Virus record (IMG/VR): IMGVR_UViG_3300027708_000012
Location: 1 to 64,000 of that record
From: a virus
DNA: 64,000 nucleotides
Direction: 5' to 3' (one strand)
In this document: positions 39,620 through 48,100 of the stretch, in pieces
How the letters are laid out: the number at the start of each line of letters is the position of its first letter
Numbering within the stretch: the first letter of the stretch is position 1
Made by a program: the position numbers and the translations under genes
The notes under the pieces: model-generated
The model's database searches: none
What the model was told of the DNA's origin: nothing
The model's input: the letters and a program-made list of their open reading frames with translations, nothing else

Positions 39620-40238
39620 TAGTCAATACTTGCTCATATAAAGCATCGATGGTAGAATTGTTATCTAGTACCGCATCAAATTCTGTTCCAACCCATGCAG
39701 TTTCGCTAGCGTGAATTTTTAAGCGTTTAATACGTTCGCTACTGATAGCATAACTCATATTTCTGTCGCCTGCGTTCATATTGATTGCGTCATCGTACCA
39801 GTCAGGCTCAGGGCCTCGAACAACCCGCACTACAATGCCTCCGGCATCTTTAATTGATTTAATTTCGTTAGGAAAACGGCAATCACTGATAACAATGTCA
39901 TCAGTACTATTACGGAGTTTATTTTCTAGACTTGCAATCCATATATCGTCGTGGAATGCTTTGCGGCATACTTCCGTACCCCAATATTGTAGTACCCAAC
40001 GTGGTGTTAGATTAGGCATGTTTAAGCGTTCTGCCCACCATGGATCCACTTGTTCACGCCATTCGCGGGCTTGTTTTGTACGCCCTTCTAACATAGTACG
40101 GTCCCAACCAAAAACGTAAGCTACCGCATCTTTTAACGAGTTGGCAAAACTTTCACGTCGGTAACCGTGAAAATTAGTAAGATAATCCGCAATAGTGTCT
40201 TTGCCAGAGCCAATAAAACCGCACACACCTATAATCAT
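39582..40238 (-). CDS. gp1: Deoxynucleoside monophosphate kinase, gp1 type (218 aa)
   Basis: MIIGVCGFIGSGKDTIADYL carries the P-loop GFIGSGKDT (7-15). ESFANSLKDAVAYVFGWDR, LQYWGTEVCRKAFHDDIWI and IVISDCRFPNEIKSIKDAGG are the dNMP kinase blocks seen in T4 gp1. The enzyme phosphorylates dNMPs, including modified ones, for phage DNA synthesis. It shares a promoter with the oxygenase at 40247. This pairing hints at nucleotide metabolism for the oxygenase, but is not evidence. Confidence 0.9.
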   Translation of the reverse strand: MIIGVCGFIGSGKDTIADYLTNFHGYRRESFANSLKDAVAYVFGWDRTMLEGRTKQAREWREQVDPWWAERLNMPNLTPRWVLQYWGTEVCRKAFHDDIWIASLENKLRNSTDDIVISDCRFPNEIKSIKDAGGIVVRVVRGPEPDWYDDAINMNAGDRNMSYAISSERIKRLKIHASETAWVGTEFDAVLDNNSTIDALYEQVLTIINQQLSPLAAT

Positions 40239-40246
40239 AAAAACCT

Positions 40247-40765
40247 CTAAATATAATTAAAATTTATTACCATACGATATTGTTGATCAGTACAACTAGT
40301 ACCACTGTGTTTTTCGTTTGCTGAAAATATTAACATACGATTTGCTACACTAGATACAATTTGTTTATCGTTTTCAAAAATAGTATATCCATCATTATCA
40401 TTGATATAAAACACAGCGGTTTTTGATATAGTTGTTACATCATCATATGGTATATCTGTATGGTATCCGTGAATTTGAACACTATCAGTTCTTGGATTTA
40501 TATTAGCTTTTATTTTTATAATGAGCCTAGGCGTCGGTTGAATTCTTGCTAACAGCGGTTCTATTAAATCAAAAGATTGAGTGTGCTGTCTAGGTGTTTT
40601 ATAAAAAGCGTGACAAAGTTGCCAGTTGTTGATTGCACCTGTTAGTATTGTATATGGTTCTTCCAATACAGCGTCGAGGAACCAAGGAAACATATTAGAC
40701 GTCATTACCTGTTGAATTTTTTCAAATTCAGCAACAGGAAGGAAGTTATCAATTATTTGTCTCAT
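40247..40765 (-). CDS. 2OG-Fe(II) oxygenase (172 aa)
   Basis: GYHTDIPYDD gives H102 and D104, EKHSGTS gives H153 and QQYRMVINF gives R164: a complete facial triad plus 2OG-binding arginine. AVFYINDNDGYTIFEND are the core strands. It has the same fold plan as 17963-18490, and the two are paralogues in size and motif spacing. It is the first gene after a sigma70-type promoter (40771-40799), thus probably expressed early or middle, and is followed nine nt later by dNMP kinase. Confidence 0.87.
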   Translation of the reverse strand: MRQIIDNFLPVAEFEKIQQVMTSNMFPWFLDAVLEEPYTILTGAINNWQLCHAFYKTPRQHTQSFDLIEPLLARIQPTPRLIIKIKANINPRTDSVQIHGYHTDIPYDDVTTISKTAVFYINDNDGYTIFENDKQIVSSVANRMLIFSANEKHSGTSCTDQQYRMVINFNYI

Positions 40766-40770
40766 AGTCT

Positions 40771-40799
40771 ATTATATAACAAATAGACTACAAGGTCAA
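40771..40799 (-). promoter_or_regulatory. Sigma70-type promoter for 2OG oxygenase and dNMP kinase
   Basis: Minus strand: TTGACC (40794-40799), 17 bp, TATAAT (40771-40776), ATG at 40765. An early-type signal inside the structural module. Confidence 0.83.
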
Positions 40800-40807
40800 G
40801 AAATTTA

Positions 40808-41593
40808 TTAGCCAGTTATGAAATAATACCCAGTTCCGCCAGCGGTAAAATCTAATAATTCTTTGTCAAGGCGCTCAAAATCTTCTTTAGCACTAGATTT
40901 CAAATCGTTGCCGTTCATCTGGATTGAGCTTCCTGGACCAGCTATTGATGCAAACTTTCCGCGAGCTTCTCCTAGCATCATTTTACAAGTTGCCAGAGCA
41001 TAGTCTTTCAACCATTGTTTTGCATATATATCTTGCAACAGCACCCAGTCTGGTCTATAGTTGTAGCTTTGTACAAGTATTTGCTCGCCCTGTGCAAACG
41101 GACGTTGTAAAATATCTAGTATATGACTGGTTGGTTTCCAGTTAAATTCTATGTAACTACCAAACATACGTCCTACTAGTTTTTGATAACCAGCAAAGGC
41201 ATCGTATGTTGCTAACCCGCCCATCATACTTCCTGACATCAAATATGTATTTGTATAAGCTAGGTTAAACGGCTCAAATAACGTACCACCCGCACCAATT
41301 CCACTTCTTGAGCCAATAGCTCTACGAAACACTTGACGCACTGTGATGATTTCATCAGGTAATCTATATTCATTTTGATCCTGTATAAGTTCCAAAAAAC
41401 TGTAACTTTCTTCTACAGCATTTGGGCTACGTTGTCTGTATCGGGTAAGTGCTCTATCTAATCCAGTTTCTAAATGGATAGGATCTAGCTCTACTTCGAT
41501 CATGCCGTCGCCCAGCATTGTTTTAATGTATTGAAATACATTATTTCTTTCTATAGTACTGTTTGATTGGGTACTTGATGCTAAATCATCCAT
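40808..41593 (-). CDS. gp13: Neck protein gp13 (261 aa)
   Basis: VFQYIKTMLGDGMIEVELDP, LETGLDRALTRYRQRSPNAV, QNEYRLPDEIITVRQVFRRA and WVLLQDIYAKQWLKDYALAT match T4 gp13, the head-completion/neck protein that forms the head-tail connection with gp14. Divergent from gp14, with late boxes facing both ways in the 42-bp intergenic region. AGGAGATC ribosome site. Confidence 0.9.
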   Translation of the reverse strand: MDDLASSTQSNSTIERNNVFQYIKTMLGDGMIEVELDPIHLETGLDRALTRYRQRSPNAVEESYSFLELIQDQNEYRLPDEIITVRQVFRRAIGSRSGIGAGGTLFEPFNLAYTNTYLMSGSMMGGLATYDAFAGYQKLVGRMFGSYIEFNWKPTSHILDILQRPFAQGEQILVQSYNYRPDWVLLQDIYAKQWLKDYALATCKMMLGEARGKFASIAGPGSSIQMNGNDLKSSAKEDFERLDKELLDFTAGGTGYYFITG

Positions 41594-41610
41594 ATTTTGA
41601 TCTCCTATGA

Positions 41611-41617
41611 TATTTAT
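41611..41617 (-). promoter_or_regulatory. T4-type late promoter box for gp13
   Basis: Minus strand AAGATAAATATCATAGG, 17 nt before the ATG at 41593. Confidence 0.75.
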
Positions 41618-41623
41618 CTTACC

Positions 41624-41630
41624 ATAAATA
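41624..41630 (+). promoter_or_regulatory. T4-type late promoter box for gp14, 5 nt from ATG
   Basis: CCATAAATACTATC then ATG at 41636. The box is back-to-back with the gp13 late box, 6 bp between the two. There is no SD between box and start. Confidence 0.65.
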
Positions 41631-41635
41631 CTATC

Positions 41636-43096
41636 ATGCCAAGACTTTCATTATACAAACCCGAACGGGGTCCTGATTACAAATTTATTGACCGACAAGT
41701 GTCTGAAATGTTCCAAGTAGGGGGCACGGATGTTTATTGGCACAAATATCTAGGTTCAAACAACGATCCTAGCATGGCTACGGCTGATAAGCCTAACTAT
41801 GCTAATACAAATCCTTCAAATATTCAAGATTTGTTGCTGTTAGAAAACCGAGACAGGACCTACGATAAAACAATTTATAAAATAAGAGGTTTATATAATG
41901 TACAAAATATTGACTTTAATTTAAGTCAATTTGGTTTGTTTATTGATAATGATACATTGTACATGACTGTGCATATTAATGATTTTATACATTATCTTGG
42001 TCGTAAACCTATCAGTGGGGATGTAATAGAGTTACCTCATTTACGTGATGATTTTGCGTTAAATGAGTTTGATATTGGTATGCCGCGATATTATGTTGTA
42101 GAAGATGTAGGTCGTGCCAGCGAGGGATTTAGTGTTACTTGGTATGCGCACTTATATAGATTAAAACTAAAACGCATTACAGATAGTCAACAATTTCAAC
42201 AAATTTTTGACCAGCCTGCTAAAGATGCTAACGGCGATCCTACTAATCAGACATTACGTGATCTGATGAGCACGTACAATGCTGAGTTGGCAATCAACGA
42301 CGCTGTTATTAGACAAGCCGAAGCGGATGCCCCATTAAGCGGTTACGAAACCAGACAATTTTACACACTGGGAATAGATCCTGCCAACGGGACTCCAGTT
42401 ATACAAACAGCAGACCAAGATACAATCGATGCAAGTATTGCCAGCCAACTTGCTTCGGGTACATACGGGGTTGGACAAAAAACAGGTTATCAAGGATACC
42501 TAGTAGGCGACGGTTATCCTGTTAACGGGTATACATTTGGTTTTGGAATTAATTTTCCTACTAGTCCAGGTCCCGACGATTTCTTTTTAAGAGTTGATTT
42601 TTTACCTAATAGGTTGTTTAGATTTGATAGCGATTTAAATTCGTGGGTTGCTGTAGAAGATGCTGTTAGAATGACAATGACTCAAACTAACACTCGTAGT
42701 ACATTAAAAACTGGATTTATTAATAATGACGTATGGACATATAACGATGTTGTTACTACTGATTTTGCTACTCTAACAACTGGACAAACTACTATAGACA
42801 CACAGATTCCAGTTACGGTTACTGCAATGTATATTGTACTAAAGATAGGTATGCCAATGCAAGGTGTAACCGAGTACGATTACTCAATTGCAGACACTCG
42901 AGGACTCTTAACATCGTATCAATACACAAACAAATTAGGTATAACTAGTCTTAAATATAGAATTAATTTACCAGTAATTGATAATGTCCAGCAAACAATA
43001 CCATATGACGGGCAATGGACTATAACTATGTATAACCACAGAGAACGACAACGTCAAAGTCTTAGCAAAGTTCTCCGACCTAGTGCAGATTTTTAA
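41636..43096 (+). CDS. gp14: Neck protein gp14, enlarged (486 aa)
   Basis: GGTDVYWHKYLG, DLLLLENRDRTYDKTIYKIR, LYMTVHINDFIHYLGRKPIS and VIELPHLRDDFALNEFDIGM match gp14 of T4-like phages, the neck ring that closes the head. T4 gp14 has 256 residues; here a second half (about 230-486) adds a beta-rich extension with FDSDLNSWVAVEDAVRMTMT. MPRLSLYKPERG at ATG 41636 is preferred to an upstream in-frame start at 41597 that would run through the promoter boxes. gp15 follows after 11 nt. Confidence 0.88.
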   Translation: MPRLSLYKPERGPDYKFIDRQVSEMFQVGGTDVYWHKYLGSNNDPSMATADKPNYANTNPSNIQDLLLLENRDRTYDKTIYKIRGLYNVQNIDFNLSQFGLFIDNDTLYMTVHINDFIHYLGRKPISGDVIELPHLRDDFALNEFDIGMPRYYVVEDVGRASEGFSVTWYAHLYRLKLKRITDSQQFQQIFDQPAKDANGDPTNQTLRDLMSTYNAELAINDAVIRQAEADAPLSGYETRQFYTLGIDPANGTPVIQTADQDTIDASIASQLASGTYGVGQKTGYQGYLVGDGYPVNGYTFGFGINFPTSPGPDDFFLRVDFLPNRLFRFDSDLNSWVAVEDAVRMTMTQTNTRSTLKTGFINNDVWTYNDVVTTDFATLTTGQTTIDTQIPVTVTAMYIVLKIGMPMQGVTEYDYSIADTRGLLTSYQYTNKLGITSLKYRINLPVIDNVQQTIPYDGQWTITMYNHRERQRQSLSKVLRPSADF

Positions 43097-43107
43097 GGAT
43101 AATTAAA

Positions 43108-44640
43108 TTGGAATTCTTTTATGATGGTCAGATAAGACGCTATATTACACAGACTATTCGTGTGTTTAGTAATTTTGTTGTTCAATACGGTGACGGAAGT
43201 CTTCATCGTATACCGGTCATGTACGGTGATCCTGATAGACAAGTTGCTAATATTATTAGTCAAAATAGTTTAGGAAACAAAGTTAATAGTGTGCCAAGAA
43301 TTGCTATCTATGTTAAATCATTTGCCTTAGACAGAGAGCGTTTATCCGACTCAACATTTGTTGGAAAAATGCATATTCGTGAAAGAGACATGCAACTTGA
43401 TGAGACGGTTGGAAGTCCTACTTACGGACAAATGATTTATAATCAACAACAAGGGCGCAATTATACTATTGAAAGGTTGATGCCGACTCCATTTAAATTA
43501 ACCATGAGTTGTGATATATGGTCAAGTAGTACTGAACAAAAATTACAAATAATGGAACAAATTTTAGTTTTATTCAATCCTAGTTTAGAAATACAAACTA
43601 CCGATAATTATATAGACTGGACAAGTTTAAGCGTACTAAACTTAAACGATATAAATTGGTCAAGTCGAAGCGTACCAGTAGGTAATGATACGCCTATTGA
43701 AGTTGCTACTATAACTTTAGATACACCGGTGTGGATCAGCCCGCCAGTTAAAGTTAAACGCTTAGGTATTACTACAAAAATTGTAGCTAGTATTTGGAAT
43801 AATACTTCACAATCTAATGATAACTACATAGACGGTATTGCTTTTGATCCAATAGGCCCAACATCTGTATTTGATGCTGGAATAACTACCCTAGCTGGTA
43901 CTATAACAAATAACAATATAGAAGTTTATGCAAACAATGTAATATTATTAAATCCAGCAGAAAGTTTGGTTCCCCGAGAACCGACACTCGATGCGGTTCC
44001 TAAGCGTCAAGGCACACGACTTAGCTGGTTACCATTCTTATCTTCTACAAATGGAAAATATGTACCGGGAGCAAGTGCAATTTATCTTACGCAACCCGAC
44101 GGCACTTATGTCGTAGGCACATTTGTTGTTAACAGTCTTGATGAAGGCATATTAACTGTAGAATGGAACCCCGATACGCTTGTATCAAATACCGGTCTAG
44201 ACAGTAATGGCATTTTAGAAAATCAACCTGGGTATAATTTAGCCGTTAGTAATAGGCCTAATAGCCCTGGAACTATTGATGCTATCATAAATCCATTGAC
44301 ATTTAATCCTAGAAAATCTGGCGATCCTACTATAGGAACAAGATATCTTATTATTGAAGATGTAGGATTTGCCGGTGCTCCAGCAAACCCAATTACAGGT
44401 GCTCCAGCTGTTCCTGCTACTGAGACAGAAGCATGGGGATTATTATTAGCCAAGGCTAATGATATTATAGAATGGAATGGTACTGAGTGGAATGTTATAT
44501 TTGCATCTAGTCAGTATCCGCATACCATGATCTGGCAAACGAATATATATACTGGAGTTCAGTACAAGTGGAACGGTGTTTCCTGGTTAAAGAGCTTTGA
44601 AGGTGAATATACTCCAGAACTATGGAAAATCGTATTGTAA
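43108..44640 (+). CDS. gp15: Tail sheath terminator gp15, enlarged (510 aa)
   Basis: Residues 1-220 match gp15 closely: EFFYDGQIRRYITQTIRVFS, YGDPDRQVANIISQNSLGNK, RERLSDSTFVGKMHIRER, ERLMPTPFKLTMSCDIWSSS and NPSLEIQTTDNYIDWTSLS. It caps the contractile sheath at the neck. The last 290 residues are an added beta-rich extension (T4 gp15 has 272 residues), with WNGTEWNVIF and YKWNGVSWLKSF units like those on fibre proteins. The start is TTG at 43108, behind AAGGATAATT; no ATG fits. Confidence 0.9.
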   Translation: MEFFYDGQIRRYITQTIRVFSNFVVQYGDGSLHRIPVMYGDPDRQVANIISQNSLGNKVNSVPRIAIYVKSFALDRERLSDSTFVGKMHIRERDMQLDETVGSPTYGQMIYNQQQGRNYTIERLMPTPFKLTMSCDIWSSSTEQKLQIMEQILVLFNPSLEIQTTDNYIDWTSLSVLNLNDINWSSRSVPVGNDTPIEVATITLDTPVWISPPVKVKRLGITTKIVASIWNNTSQSNDNYIDGIAFDPIGPTSVFDAGITTLAGTITNNNIEVYANNVILLNPAESLVPREPTLDAVPKRQGTRLSWLPFLSSTNGKYVPGASAIYLTQPDGTYVVGTFVVNSLDEGILTVEWNPDTLVSNTGLDSNGILENQPGYNLAVSNRPNSPGTIDAIINPLTFNPRKSGDPTIGTRYLIIEDVGFAGAPANPITGAPAVPATETEAWGLLLAKANDIIEWNGTEWNVIFASSQYPHTMIWQTNIYTGVQYKWNGVSWLKSFEGEYTPELWKIVL

Positions 44641-45071
44641 AAGAAGCTATTGTTTGTAGTGGTGCATTATTTTATGCTAAATCCACTCGAAGATTTTTGT
44701 TATTACAAAAAGCATCAGGTAAACATGAAGGCACATGGGGCCTAGTTGGTGGCACTAATATTACTGGCGAAACACCATGGCAAGGGTTACAACGAGAAGT
44801 AGCTGAAGAAATAGGAACAATTCCTACTATATTAAAAACTATTCCTTTAGAAACATTTGTATCTAACGATCGAGTGTTTAATTTTCACACATACTTGTGT
44901 GTGATCAAAGATGAATTTGTTCCTGTATTAAGTGACGAGCACCAAGGATGGGCGTGGGCAACAATAGATCGTGCGCCTAAACCACTACATCAAGGATTAC
45001 GTAATAGTTTTTCAAGTAAAACTATTCGTACTAAATTACAAACCGTATTTGATCTTGTTGATCTAATATAA
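44622..45071 (+). CDS. Nudix hydrolase (149 aa)
   Basis: The Nudix box G-x5-E-x7-REVAEEIG is complete at 44-65 (GTNITGET, then PWQGLQREVAEEIG). CSGALFYAKSTRRFLLLQKA is the preceding strand pair and DEHQGWAWATIDRAP the C-terminal part typical of small MutT-like enzymes. It would hydrolyse a nucleoside diphosphate-linked substrate; phage homologues clean up or recycle nucleotides. It overlaps gp15 by 19 nt, so it is expressed late with structural genes. Confidence 0.9.
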   Translation: MENRIVKEAIVCSGALFYAKSTRRFLLLQKASGKHEGTWGLVGGTNITGETPWQGLQREVAEEIGTIPTILKTIPLETFVSNDRVFNFHTYLCVIKDEFVPVLSDEHQGWAWATIDRAPKPLHQGLRNSFSSKTIRTKLQTVFDLVDLI

Positions 45072-45098
45072 AAAAAGCCGCATAAAGCGGCTTTTTTG
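45071..45098. terminator. Bidirectional intrinsic terminator
   Basis: AAAAAAGCCGC-ATAAA-GCGGCTTTTTT: GC-rich 5-bp stem extended by A/T pairs, with T-runs on both strands, between convergent Nudix and giant structural genes. Confidence 0.92.
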
Positions 45099-45111
45099 TC
45101 TTTGTAACCTC

Positions 45112-48100
45112 TTACGCTTGAGCTTCACCCCAACGTAGAACCAAGTTCTGGTTAATTGGTGATCCTTGTGTAATGTAAGCATTAACAAACAAGATATCAC
45201 AACCGTTTGGATAACAACCACGTCCGCCGATCGGAGTGTTAGTCAATTCCTTGAATGATGTTAAATCCAATGAGTCTTTGTTAGCTGGTGAGTTAATGTA
45301 CGAGAATACAGTTTCGCCTGGTAATGCGTATGTTCCGCGAGTAAGTTGAACCGTACCATTTTGAATAGCAGCATATGTTGGCTGATTTGTTACTATTCCG
45401 GTAAGTGTACCGGTTGTGCTTTGACTAGCAAATGTTGTTGCTACGTTAACTGCATATGTACCAATGTTACCTAATGCATTACCTGTAAATGTTGATGTTA
45501 GCTGAATAGTAATGTATTGGTTTACACCAGCATTACCACCGCTCAATATCATACCTGAAGTGATAATTCCGCTTGCTACTGCATTAACAGTTAATGTGTA
45601 CAATGTACCAGTTGCTGCAACTGATTGAATTGTTTGCGCACTACTAACTTGCCAAGTTGAGTTAACACTTGTTCCTGTACCTGATATGTTAGAAACAATA
45701 TAACTACCAGCGTTAATACCTGTGCCTGATAAAATCATACCTGGAACAATTGTTCCTGAACCCGGTGCAACTGTAACTGTCATTATGCCACCAACAATAG
45801 AAGCTGTAAATGTTACACCGCTTCCAGCTGTTATTGCTCCAGTAAATGTTGCTGTACTGTTGTTAAAACTGGCAATTTTTGTTAATCCGTATAAGCTACC
45901 GGTATTGTTAGTAAAGAAGATGTCGTCACTAACTTGTGCTCCTGCGCTACTTGCATTTGCAGTTAATGGTATTAAAGTTGCACCAGCTTGAATAGCAACC
46001 GGTACTGATAAAATTGTAGTATTACTATTGGCAAACACCATACTTGATCCCGGAGCAACTTGACTGAAACTTGGTTGGCCAGTTGGGTTAGCTAGACTAC
46101 TCAAACTGTTAAATGTAATGTTGGTTAATGCTGGCATATTACTAGGATTAATAATACCTTCAATAACTAGTGCAGCATTGGTGCCGCCTGCTCCTGAACT
46201 TGATTCAAGAGCATTAAGCAAGAAACTCGCACGATTAATAAGTTCACGGCCGCCCAAGTCGCCAGTTAGTGCGTTTGATACACTAGGTGCTAGACGCACA
46301 GCAAACGCTGTTGTCTTTTTAGAACTAATAAAAACGTTGGTAACCTGATAGTTAAAAATGTATGAACGATCTGAGTCAAAACCGCCGTCTTCAATAAATG
46401 CCGCACCCCAATGACTTACAATGGGGCTAGCCGAACCGTTAACTAGCAACACTCCGGTTGTTACAGTATGTGTTGCAGCAGCACCGGCCGTGAACGTTCT
46501 ATATCCACCAGTAGCCCATGGGGTAATTGTTGTACCTCTACTTAGTCCAGTAAATGCAGCTGTAGTCATGCTACCAGCAGTAACTGTAGCAGCTACTTGT
46601 GTCATCACAGTTGCAAGATTACTTTGTGTAGACAATTGAATTAGACCGTTTGCTCCAGATTGAAGAATTTGATATATCCAATATGTTGTTCCAGATAGAA
46701 TATTTCCTAGTGGAGATCCATTACTGATATTTGTAAACACTATCTGTTGCCCAACCGCCATGTTTGTTGTATTGCTAACGGTAACTGTGTTTGAATAACT
46801 TCCGTTAGTTGCTGCTGAAGCTGTTGCGTATGCATTTACTTTTGTAGTATATGTTATAAATTCGTTATCAATATACAATGTTATTGGATATCCCGATGCA
46901 GGTGTTGGGAAGAATGTGTTATCTAATACACTAATAACAGGATCAGATACGCCAACTGAGCTTGTTCCAACTATCTGGCTTCTAGCACTTTCATTTAGAA
47001 CTTCGTAACGCACTGGCAAGTTACCAGAGCGCATCCACGCTTCATTGTTCACGTTGTTATTACGCAAACGATGCACTGTGATGTACTTGCCCTCAGGACC
47101 ACGTAGCATCCAATCAATAAATCCAGCGCCATACCATGTCCATTGTACCGCAACCATCTGCATCTTAATGGGAATTATTCGATATCCACTAGGATTAAAT
47201 GCATCATTTGATCCATCGCAACGATCTACATTCCATTTACTCTGCGGGACTGAGTAATCAATTGTTTTAGCTGCTTTAATACCGCTGATTGATGCATATC
47301 CACGATATTGCGGATTAACATACATTAGTGTGTCATTACTAACTTGCGTTACAATGTGACTCATACCGCGTATAACTATGCGATCGCCTGCTGCCAGTTG
47401 TGTAGTAAATCGTGTGTTAATACCAACAATTTGTCCAGAACCTACAACTACGTTAATTGTACCTGCCAATTGAAATGTTGAACTGCGTTTAACAGCAGAT
47501 ATAATTTGGCCGTCGTATTGGAAAAATACACCGTTTTGTTCATCGTACGTTCCGCTACGTACACTTGCTCCATACCAGTTACTTAAACTTAAAAAGCAAG
47601 GATCTGAAATTGCAGCAGATCCAGCTGCGCCCAATGTTTGATTTGCAACAACTGTAAGTGTACGCTCATCAATAATGTTACCAACAGTATATGTTCCGTT
47701 GTATCCAGATGTTATAACTCCAGTTAGTGTAATAGTTGCACCTACTTGAGCACCGTGATCAACGTCATCTGTTGTAATAGTAATTGTTGCACCAATATTT
47801 GTGCTGGATGCTACTACAGATCTTACATCGTAATTTGGAGCCATTAACAAGCCAGTATTAAAGTTAATTGATTTACCAGATTGATAACGAATATACTTTT
47901 TACTCATACGTATTGCTTGAGCACCATGACTTGGTAAACTTGTACCTAAACTTACTCCACCGTCAAACGGTCTATGAGAATAAAAGCTGTCACTTCTTGC
48001 ATATAACGCTGCTACAATAGGTGTGCCTGTTTGTATAAATCCAGGACTACGTGCAGTGTAAGTCATCTGATTAGCAATAACTTGGCCAGCTACTGTATTT

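Noticed and set aside
41597-41635. Upstream start of gp14 at 41597
   Set aside because: It would translate through both divergent late promoter boxes; MPRLSLYKPERG at 41636 is the natural N-terminus.
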